From assembly GCA_902795665.1 (NCBI GenBank), contig CADBMA010000043.1:1-17324 (forward strand): a stretch of DNA of 17,324 nt. The letters are read 5' to 3'. Source of the stretch: an uncultured Rhodospirillales bacterium (GTDB lineage: Bacteria; Pseudomonadota; Alphaproteobacteria; RF32; CAG-239). The notes below the pieces were generated by a model that worked only from the letters and a program-made list of their open reading frames with translations, made no database searches and had not been told where the DNA came from. The position numbers and the translations under genes were made by a program. Numbering within the stretch: the stretch's first letter is position 1; each line of letters starts with the position of its first letter. Below are positions 1-5,997 of this stretch, piece after piece.

Positions 1-18
1 AGAATTACAGATAAAAGA

Positions 19-24
19 TATAAT
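19..24 (+). promoter_or_regulatory. Candidate -10 element for the Nudix gene
   Basis: A perfect TATAAT lies 25 bases upstream of the chosen Nudix start. The matching -35 would fall at or before the window edge, so only half the promoter can be judged. A/T-rich DNA produces such hexamers by chance. Confidence 0.3.
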
Positions 25-49
25 ATCGTTGTTTTTCAGGAGAACTAAC

Positions 50-502
50 ATGAAACAGGCATCACTCTCAATTGTTGAAGATACAATCAACCATAAATTT
101 TTAATGATTCGTCATCACCGTGGCATTAATGAGGGATATGTTAACTTTCCAGGAGGAAAGAAAGAAGCCGGTGAAGATATGCTCGAATGCGTAAAGCGCG
201 AGACTTTTGAAGAAACCGGAATTACCATACATAACCCGCAGCAAGTCGGATATATAGAATTTCCCGGAGTTGATTTTTTTGTTTATGTATATAAAAGCAC
301 ATCTTTTTCAGGAGAAATCAAAGCAAAAGAAGATGAAGTTGATGTATTCTGGCAAGACGCCGACAACGTGCCTTATGATAAAATGCGCGAGGCTGATAAA
401 GATTTCTTGCCCCTGATTTTGAGTGGTCAATATGTTCAGCGACGCTATTTTTACAATAGCAATTTTCAAATTGAAAAAATCGAAGATATCAAAGATATAT
501 AA
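50..502 (+). CDS. Nudix hydrolase
   Basis: A 150-residue single-domain Nudix protein. The Nudix box is complete at residues 36-58: G36, E42, then R50-E51 and E54-E55 followed by G57, matching GX5EX7REUXEEXGU. The paired glutamates bind the metal needed to cleave nucleoside diphosphates linked to another moiety. The start at 50 is preferred because AGGAG (38-42) sits 7 bases upstream; an in-frame start at 29 has no such site. The residues GYVNFPGG just before the box are typical of the fold. Small proteins of this type are often called 8-oxo-dGTP or (d)NTP diphosphatases, but the substrate cannot be read from the sequence. The gene converges on the next one, which lies on the minus strand. Confidence 0.9.
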   Translation: MKQASLSIVEDTINHKFLMIRHHRGINEGYVNFPGGKKEAGEDMLECVKRETFEETGITIHNPQQVGYIEFPGVDFFVYVYKSTSFSGEIKAKEDEVDVFWQDADNVPYDKMREADKDFLPLILSGQYVQRRYFYNSNFQIEKIEDIKDI

Positions 503-530
503 TCGTCAAAACACTTTATAAAATAACAAC

Positions 531-558
531 AAAAAAAGGCACACTGTAAAGTGTGCCT
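531..558 (-). terminator. Intrinsic terminator between convergent genes
   Basis: A 9-bp perfect stem (537-545 with 550-558) closes a GTAA loop. Read on the minus strand it is followed by seven T residues (537-531), so it should end the transcript of the small basic protein gene. On the plus strand it is followed only by AAATTTTA, so it may stop the Nudix transcript weakly. Confidence 0.8.
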
Positions 559-563
559 AAATT

Positions 564-848
564 TTAAACCGCCAGCATATAAACATATGTTGCCAGCGTC
601 GTCTTTTCAAGCCGCTCTTGCTTGCGGCTGAGTGTTCTTTTCTTTTGTGAAGATTTGGATTTGTCAATCACAAATACCACCCCCTCCTCGCTGAAACGGC
701 AACGAACTTTGCCGATTTTATTTCCTGGCGTTATTTTGCGCAGTTCTGGAGAAATGCCATGCATTTTCACATATTGAATAGCTTTTTCTTCATTCACATT
801 GGTCACTGCATGCCACTCTTTGGCTAGACTTTTTGCTTTTTGTATCAT
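564..848 (-). CDS. Small basic hypothetical protein
   Basis: A 94-residue protein I do not recognise. It is rich in Lys and Arg, with a strongly basic stretch at about residues 63-82 (SKSSQKKRTLSRKQERLEK), and has no signal peptide or clear membrane segment. The ATG at 848 has no Shine-Dalgarno sequence; the leader is nearly all A/T. A well-formed promoter stands 35-65 bases upstream and a strong terminator follows, so it looks like a separate transcription unit, although it is only 67 bases behind rnhB. The basic character could mean nucleic-acid binding, but that is a guess. An internal start at Met29 is possible. Confidence 0.65.
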   Translation of the reverse strand: MIQKAKSLAKEWHAVTNVNEEKAIQYVKMHGISPELRKITPGNKIGKVRCRFSEEGVVFVIDKSKSSQKKRTLSRKQERLEKTTLATYVYMLAV

Positions 849-883
849 AATACTATTTTTTTATTAATAATTCATTTTAGCTG

Positions 884-912
884 AAAATATCACTTTTTTA
901 GACAAAAGTCAA
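884..912 (-). promoter_or_regulatory. Promoter for the small basic protein gene
   Basis: On the minus strand a -35 TTGACT (912-907) and a -10 TATTTT (889-884) are separated by exactly 17 bases. The -10 lies about 35 bases before the ATG at 848. The elements sit in the gap after rnhB. Confidence 0.55.
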
Positions 913-915
913 GTT

Positions 916-1557
916 TTATTTTTGAGCTCCGGTATTATTCATCAAAAAATCTCGTATCGGCTTATAACTCTTACGATGCTGTGGAATAATTCCATACCGT
1001 GATATTCCTTCAATATGTTGCTTGGTGCCATATCCGGCATTTTTTTCAAAGCCATAATAAGGGTATTGCTGAGCTAAATCACTCATCTGCTTATCTCGAT
1101 AAACCTTAGCCACAATAGAAGCTGCTGCAATAGATACAGATAAAGAATCACCCTTGACAATTGCCTTGGTTGGACAAATAAAATCTTTTGGAGTGCGGTT
1201 GCCATCAATCAAAGCCATATCCGGACGCATCGGCAAAGCAGCAACAGCTCTGCTCATTGCCAAAAATGTTGCTTGCAAAATGTTCAGCTCATCTATTTCA
1301 AGACTGCTTGCCTCGCCTATCCCAATCAAAACTTTGCCATTTTCTTGCTCGCAAAACAGTTCCTTATATAATATTTCACGTTTATGAGCCGTCAATTTTT
1401 TTGAATCATTTAATTCTTTGAGCAAAATTGGTGATAGTTGGCGATTTTTGACAATCACAGCCGCGGCAACAACCGGCCCCACCCAAGGACCTCTTCCGGC
1501 TTCATCAATGCCTGCCACCATTCCTTGATACAAATCTTCTATTTTAAAATCAGGCAC
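916..1557 (-). CDS. rnhB: Ribonuclease HII
   Basis: RNase HII cuts the RNA strand of RNA-DNA hybrids and removes single ribonucleotides misincorporated in DNA. The 213-residue length is normal for the family. The DEAGRG signature is at residues 18-23, followed by DSKKLT (51-56), IDGNR (117-121), and GDS with the SIAAASIVAK helix (136-151). The four expected acidic metal ligands are D18, E19, D118 and D137. The C-terminal GYGT and HRKSY motifs are also present. The start is a GTG at 1557 with a GGAGG sequence 4 bases upstream; the next candidate, Met13, would leave almost nothing before the catalytic strand. The gene follows the small membrane protein gene by about 55 bases on the same strand. 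Confidence 0.95.
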   Translation of the reverse strand: MPDFKIEDLYQGMVAGIDEAGRGPWVGPVVAAAVIVKNRQLSPILLKELNDSKKLTAHKREILYKELFCEQENGKVLIGIGEASSLEIDELNILQATFLAMSRAVAALPMRPDMALIDGNRTPKDFICPTKAIVKGDSLSVSIAAASIVAKVYRDKQMSDLAQQYPYYGFEKNAGYGTKQHIEGISRYGIIPQHRKSYKPIRDFLMNNTGAQK

Positions 1558-1612
1558 ACACCCTCCCTAAGTTCATTTTGAACTTTTAAAAATTTCAAAC
1601 CGCAAACCAGAT

Positions 1613-1846
1613 TTAATAAGATGCCGGCTCTGTCATATCTTGATGATTATAATTGTTTTTAATAACCTCGGAAAAGCGCGCTACAGCTCCTCCGACGTCT
1701 TCTATAGTTTCTTCAGTTTTAATCACGGGACTGGCAAAAATGTTGATTATTTTTTTACAAGCCTCTTGTGGAGGTATATCATATCCAAACCACATTACTC
1801 CGATAACAACTGCCAATAAAACCAACAAACTCCAAAGTAATTTCAT
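1613..1846 (-). CDS. Small single-pass membrane protein, hypothetical
   Basis: A 77-residue protein with one strongly hydrophobic N-terminal segment (residues 3-20) that could be an uncleaved anchor or a signal sequence. It is followed by a polar tail of about 55 residues, rich in charged and Asn/Gln residues. There is no recognisable family motif. The ATG at 1846 has an AGGA sequence 7 bases upstream, so the start is well supported. It lies 21 bases after the HExxH protein gene on the same strand, so the two are probably co-transcribed. A functional link to that protein is only an inference from position. Confidence 0.65.
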   Translation of the reverse strand: MKLLWSLLVLLAVVIGVMWFGYDIPPQEACKKIINIFASPVIKTEETIEDVGGAVARFSEVIKNNYNHQDMTEPASY

Positions 1847-1867
1847 TTCAAAATCCTCAAAATAAAT

Positions 1868-3346
1868 TTATTCTCGTCTTATACGTAACGAAGCATCATA
1901 AATATTTGCTGCCGTCTTAATCATTTTATCAGTAAACCCATATTTTGCCTTTAACATTTCTTTTGCGCGACGCTTGCGATCAATAAAATTCTTGGCTCTA
2001 CCTATAATGTTGCGCATTATCTGGTCTGTCACAGGTATATCAATCTTTATATATTTATCAAGGCGCGTCATTTTATATTTTCCGGTTCGGGGATTATAAA
2101 CCCGATAACTATATAATAGCGAGCGCATTAAAACATATTCATTTCTTTTGTTATCAAAGCCTTTAGCTATCGAATTATATCTTTGCAAAAAAGCCAGACG
2201 CAAAGCTATTCTTTCAATATGAGCATCAAGATATGTCTCTGTCCAGTGTTTAAGCTTTATATTGGTAACAAAATCCAGATTGGACAACAAACGATTGCGA
2301 TCTTCTACTGAGCGCATCCGCAAGGCTTCCAAACATGGCTCTTTAGAGAGCAGCTCTTCCCAGTTTCTATCCTTCCAATAGCGATTGATGCGATCTATTA
2401 TCACAGCCAAATGAGAAGAACGTTCGTCCTCCACCGTAATATAATACATATCAACAGCACCCAAAGCCTTTGTATTTGGCTTCAGGCTTCGATTAAGCAA
2501 CAAAATACGATTGCGCAGATGATGAGCTTCATGTACAAAAATAGCATGATAATCCGCATGAGTATTTTTCAGCTCAATATATTTTTTGTACATTGCAGTA
2601 TAAATTGGAACCATATAGCGATTATTTCCGCATATTTTTGTGACCACATGCTCCAAAATTTCATTTTCTGGTTTATTTAAGCGATACCACGAATTTTGAC
2701 GAGAATTTTTTTCATCATTAAACGCCTTGTCAATCTGCCTGATGTATTTTAAATCTTTATTATCAAAGTTATAACAATTTTCACCGATAAATATGTTGGA
2801 TCCGTTAATAAATGCCTTTCTGGAATTAGGATTTTCGGGCACCACTTCAGGTTTATAGGTAACGCCATTCCATTTCACATCATAATTGACCGGAACACGA
2901 CCAATCACAGTGCCTATCTTTTTTAATAATGGCGGAATATCTTTATCTCTTATAGCAAAAGAATCTACGATTCCTCTTTCTGTCTCACGAGGCAGCGGAT
3001 AAGCAAAACCATTTTTAAATTCGCGCGGACGAATGCTAATCATATCTGGTTTGTTTTCCAGTTGTTCACGTCCGTTTTCATTTTCAATAAAAAACATCAA
3101 GTCTTGAGTAGCTTTGATATCAACAGCATCGGCAAAACGATCAAATTTTTCCAGAATATCAAGGCGCAAACCATTCTTACGGGCATATTCCGCACTACCC
3201 ATTCCTGATATTCGTTTCATTGTTTGCCAAGCGTTATAACATCCAAACTCCTCAAAAGATATATCGGCCAATTTGCGAAGTGTGTCCGTATCAACGTTGG
3301 TGGTAACGACAAAGAAACTACCGTTTTTACCAGCAATAATTTCCAT
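1868..3346 (-). CDS. Orphan protein with HExxH metallopeptidase-like motif
   Basis: A 492-residue protein that I cannot assign to a named family. The most telling feature is HEAHH at residues 272-276, which fits HExxH, inside a helix-like stretch (AIFVHEAHHLRNRILL). About 30 residues on comes an acidic segment, VEDERSSH (305-312), where E306 or E308 could be the third zinc ligand in a gluzincin-like arrangement. There is no signal peptide and no convincing membrane helix, so it is probably cytoplasmic. The last 60 residues are very rich in Lys and Arg, and the chain is charged throughout. The start is supported by a purine-rich AAGGGAAG about 4 bases before the ATG at 3346. Peptidase activity is inference; a short HExxH can occur by chance. 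Confidence 0.7.
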   Translation of the reverse strand: MEIIAGKNGSFFVVTTNVDTDTLRKLADISFEEFGCYNAWQTMKRISGMGSAEYARKNGLRLDILEKFDRFADAVDIKATQDLMFFIENENGREQLENKPDMISIRPREFKNGFAYPLPRETERGIVDSFAIRDKDIPPLLKKIGTVIGRVPVNYDVKWNGVTYKPEVVPENPNSRKAFINGSNIFIGENCYNFDNKDLKYIRQIDKAFNDEKNSRQNSWYRLNKPENEILEHVVTKICGNNRYMVPIYTAMYKKYIELKNTHADYHAIFVHEAHHLRNRILLLNRSLKPNTKALGAVDMYYITVEDERSSHLAVIIDRINRYWKDRNWEELLSKEPCLEALRMRSVEDRNRLLSNLDFVTNIKLKHWTETYLDAHIERIALRLAFLQRYNSIAKGFDNKRNEYVLMRSLLYSYRVYNPRTGKYKMTRLDKYIKIDIPVTDQIMRNIIGRAKNFIDRKRRAKEMLKAKYGFTDKMIKTAANIYDASLRIRRE

Positions 3347-3398
3347 TATCTTCCCTTCATACGCAGTAGCTACTTTTTCAACTATCTTCTAATACAAT

Positions 3399-3427
3399 AT
3401 CTTATCTTATAATTTTGTAATAAGCAA
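3399..3427 (-). promoter_or_regulatory. Candidate promoter for the HExxH protein gene
   Basis: On the minus strand TTGCTT (3427-3422) and TAAGAT (3404-3399) are 17 bases apart, about 53 bases before the start codon at 3346. The region is A/T-rich, which raises the chance of a false match. Confidence 0.4.
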
Positions 3428-3489
3428 TATTTTTTGAAATATATTACAAAAATTTAATAAAGATCATCCCTATTATAACCTTCAAAATA

Positions 3490-3498
3490 TGCTATAAA
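3490..3498 (+). promoter_or_regulatory. Candidate extended -10 promoter for sspB
   Basis: TG-C-TATAAA forms an extended -10 element about 115 bases upstream of the sspB start, in the intergenic stretch shared with the divergent HExxH gene. No good -35 is visible at the expected distance. The rest of the 3347-3611 stretch holds no gene that I can see. Confidence 0.35.
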
Positions 3499-3611
3499 CT
3501 GTTATCCGCACACTTTTTTAGCAATTGTGTAAAAAGATGCATAAAAAAATTGCCTTTAGCATACAAAATGTATATACCAATATTATACGTCTTAAAACCG
3601 GAAAGAAAGAA

Positions 3612-4055
3612 ATGAACAAAATTGTCAATAAAATAGATTATGATAAATTGATTGAAAAAGCCCTAAAGCACGTCGTTTTTGAAGCACTAAAGATTGTCGA
3701 GCAGCAAGGACTGCCTGGAGAGCATCATTTTTACATCACTTTTCGCACAGATCACCCGCGCACCAAAATGGATACTTTTCTAAAAGAACAATATCCTCAC
3801 GAAATAACCATTGTCTTGCAAAATCAGTTTGAAAAATTGACCGTTAATAATGATGGTTTTTCAGTTGTACTTAATTTTAATCATATTCCTTATCTTCTCG
3901 AAGTTCCCTTTGAAGCAGTAACATATTTCGGCGATCCGGCAGTGCGCTTTGGATTGAGCTTTGGCGCCGAGCTCAACGATGAACATCCTGAAAATGCCCC
4001 TTACCAAAAGGCTGAAGTAATTTCAATTGATAGTTTTCGGAAGAAAAATGCTTAA
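3612..4055 (+). CDS. sspB: SspB, ClpXP adaptor (alphaproteobacterial type)
   Basis: SspB tethers substrates, such as ssrA-tagged products of stalled ribosomes, to the ClpXP protease. The 147-residue chain carries the family core, with QGLPGEHHFYITFRT at residues 32-46 and the PFEAVTYFGDP segment at 99-109. It ends in a flexible acidic linker and the tail VISIDSFRKK (136-145). That tail resembles the short C-terminal ClpX-docking peptide of alphaproteobacterial SspB. I chose the ATG at 3612 because GGAAAGA lies 5 bases upstream and the family begins near this point; the open frame extends back to 3525 but those residues look unlike the family. Its stop overlaps the next gene. In Caulobacter ClpXP drives cell-cycle protein turnover, which fits the cckA and hdaA neighbours. 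Confidence 0.9.
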   Translation: MNKIVNKIDYDKLIEKALKHVVFEALKIVEQQGLPGEHHFYITFRTDHPRTKMDTFLKEQYPHEITIVLQNQFEKLTVNNDGFSVVLNFNHIPYLLEVPFEAVTYFGDPAVRFGLSFGAELNDEHPENAPYQKAEVISIDSFRKKNA

Positions 4056-4266
4056 AAGATCAGTCATCATTGCCCAAAGACATCAAACCAGTATATCCAT
4101 TGAACCCGAATTCTACGAGGAGTTGAAAGAAATTGCCGCAATCAAAAAATGTAGCTTAAATGACCTCATTACCGAAATTGACAGCCAGCGCGGCAACATT
4201 AAAAACCTCTCCAGCGCCATCCGTGTCTACATTTTAAATTGGCTAAAAAACAATTATCAAAAATAG
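4048..4266 (+). CDS. Ribbon-helix-helix domain protein (RHH_4 type)
   Basis: A 72-residue protein matching the small alphaproteobacterial ribbon-helix-helix family (RHH_4). The strand segment RHQTSISIEP (11-20) is followed by two helices, with EFYEELKEIA and then the conserved LSSAIRVYIL segment near the C-terminus. Such proteins usually bind DNA as dimers, but targets for this family are not established. The ATG at 4048 lies inside the sspB reading frame, so the two genes overlap by 8 bases. A GGAAG sequence (4039-4043) within sspB serves as its ribosome binding site. This arrangement suggests translational coupling. In other alphaproteobacteria I recall this family beside fumC, DUF4169 and sspB, which agrees with the linkage here. 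Confidence 0.85.
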   Translation: MLKRSVIIAQRHQTSISIEPEFYEELKEIAAIKKCSLNDLITEIDSQRGNIKNLSSAIRVYILNWLKNNYQK

Positions 4267-4290
4267 TGGTGCGTAAAACAGAGCTTTTAC

Positions 4291-4318
4291 TTGAGTTAAT
4301 GTATAGCAATGCTACATT
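4291..4318 (+). promoter_or_regulatory. Candidate promoter for pgm
   Basis: TTGAGT (4291-4296) and TACATT (4313-4318), 16 bases apart, lie 38 bases upstream of the pgm start in the gap after the ribbon-helix-helix gene. This would allow pgm, cckA and hdaA to be transcribed independently of sspB. Confidence 0.4.
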
Positions 4319-4355
4319 ATATACATCACACAATTTTATTTTTAAGGAGTTTTGT

Positions 4356-5972
4356 ATGATAGAAAACATTAAGACTACCCCGTATACAGACCAAAAAATG
4401 GGAACGGCAGGTTTACGCAAAAAATCTAAAGTAGTCATGCAACCTAACTATTTTGAAAATTTTGTTCAAAGTATATTTAATGTCATCAAACCGGCAGGAA
4501 AGACCTATGTTGTCGGTGGCGACGGACGATTTTATAATGATACTGCTATTCAAAAATTGATAAAAATTGCCGCGGCCAACGGCGTCAAAAAATTAATTAT
4601 CGGGCAAAACGGATATATGTCCACTCCGGCATCGTCAAATATGATTTTAAAAAGACATACAGACGGAGGCTTTGTTCTCACCGCTTCGCATAATCCTGGC
4701 GGTGAAAACGGCGATTTTGGCATAAAGTTTGCCACCGCCACCGGTGGACAATGCTCCGGTCAAGTCAGCGATGAAATTTTTGAGCAATCCAAAACTATCA
4801 ATGAATATAAAATCTTGCAGGCAGACGATATAAAGCTTGATCAACTCGGAACTCAAAAACTGGAAAATATGGAAATTGAAATTGTTGACCCGATTAAAGA
4901 TTATATTGAGTTAATGGAACATATTTTTGATTTTAACGCAATTAAAAAGCTGTTCCAAAACGGTTTTACCATGTGTTTTGATGCCATGAACGCCGTAACC
5001 GGACCCTATGCAATTGAAATTTTTGAAAATATACTCGGCGCAGCCAAGGGCTCCGTACTTAATGCCACTCCGAAAAAAGACTTCGGCGGCCTGCACCCCG
5101 ATCCCAATTTGGTCTATGCCACCGAATTAGTCAATTTAATGTTCGGCAACAATGCTCCGGACTTTGGCGCAGCTAACGACGGCGATGGTGATCGCAATAT
5201 GATTTTAGGCAAAAAGTTTTTTGTCACCCCCAGTGATAGCTTGGCCATTTTGACCGACAATTATGCCTTAATTCCCGCTTATAAAAACGGCATATTCGGT
5301 GTTGCAAAATCAATGGCTACGTCAACCGCCGTGGCCCGTGTTGCCTCCGCACACAATATCGGATACTACGAAGTCCCGACCGGATGGAAATATTTTGTTA
5401 ACCTAATGGATAGCAAGCGCATCACTTTCTGCGGTGAAGAGAGCTTTGGAACCGGATCAAGCCACATCAGAGAAAAAGATGGCATATGGGCAGTATTGTT
5501 CTGGTTAAATATTATTGCTGCCAGCGGAAAATCTGTTGAACAAATCACTCGCGAACATTGGGCAAAATATGGTCGCAGCTACTATATGCGCTTTGATTTT
5601 GACGGCATTCCCACAGATGTTGCCAATGATTTAGTCCAAAATCTTGAACAAAAACTCCCTCCTCTCAACGGACAATCCAAAGGAGAGTTCAAAATCAAAT
5701 TGGCCGAGGTCTTTACATATAATGATCCGGTTGATCATTCCTCAACTTCAAACGGCATGCGCATACTTATGGAAGACGGCTCTCGCATTGTGTTTAGACT
5801 TTCCGGAACCAGCAGCAGCGGCGCAACATTGCGTGTTTACCTCGAAAAATTGGAACATTCCAATTTTAATGCCGACCCTCGAGAAATGGTTGACGGATTG
5901 TTGCAAATTGCCATGGATATTGCCGAAATTGAGGCACGCACCGGCAAAAAACAGGCCGATATAACCACTTAA
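4356..5972 (+). CDS. pgm: Alpha-D-glucose phosphate-specific phosphoglucomutase
   Basis: The enzyme interconverts glucose 1-phosphate and glucose 6-phosphate, feeding nucleotide-sugar, glycogen and envelope polysaccharide synthesis. The 538-residue chain is close to the usual length of about 545. All four active-site loops are visible: TASHNPGGENGDFG, with catalytic Ser111; NDGDGDR (274-280), with D275, D277 and D279 as metal ligands; the sugar-binding CGEESFG (359-365); and the phosphate-binding RLSGTSSSGATLR (481-493). The N-terminus (TTPYTDQKMGTAGLRKK) is that of the PGM1-like class also found in Agrobacterium. The start is fixed by AAGGAG 6 bases before the ATG at 4356; the frame stays open upstream to 4239 but overlaps the preceding gene. 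cckA begins 25 bases after its stop. Confidence 0.95.
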   Translation: MIENIKTTPYTDQKMGTAGLRKKSKVVMQPNYFENFVQSIFNVIKPAGKTYVVGGDGRFYNDTAIQKLIKIAAANGVKKLIIGQNGYMSTPASSNMILKRHTDGGFVLTASHNPGGENGDFGIKFATATGGQCSGQVSDEIFEQSKTINEYKILQADDIKLDQLGTQKLENMEIEIVDPIKDYIELMEHIFDFNAIKKLFQNGFTMCFDAMNAVTGPYAIEIFENILGAAKGSVLNATPKKDFGGLHPDPNLVYATELVNLMFGNNAPDFGAANDGDGDRNMILGKKFFVTPSDSLAILTDNYALIPAYKNGIFGVAKSMATSTAVARVASAHNIGYYEVPTGWKYFVNLMDSKRITFCGEESFGTGSSHIREKDGIWAVLFWLNIIAASGKSVEQITREHWAKYGRSYYMRFDFDGIPTDVANDLVQNLEQKLPPLNGQSKGEFKIKLAEVFTYNDPVDHSSTSNGMRILMEDGSRIVFRLSGTSSSGATLRVYLEKLEHSNFNADPREMVDGLLQIAMDIAEIEARTGKKQADITT

Positions 5973-5985
5973 AAAAAATATTGTT

Positions 5986-5989
5986 GAGG
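5986..5989 (+). promoter_or_regulatory. Ribosome binding site that selects a GTG start for cckA
   Basis: GAGG is 8 bases from the GTG at 5998 but 17 bases from the ATG at 6007. The spacing therefore favours the non-ATG start. Confidence 0.6.
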
Positions 5990-5997
5990 CCACCAAA

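Noticed and set aside
3502..3510. DnaA-box-like TTATCCGCA upstream of sspB
   Set aside because: One mismatch from TTATCCACA. A few such matches are expected by chance in a window this size, and there is no cluster suggesting an origin.
4298..4330. Imperfect inverted repeat between the ribbon-helix-helix gene and pgm
   Set aside because: The arms do not pair cleanly, there is no T-run, and the sequence is better read as part of a promoter.
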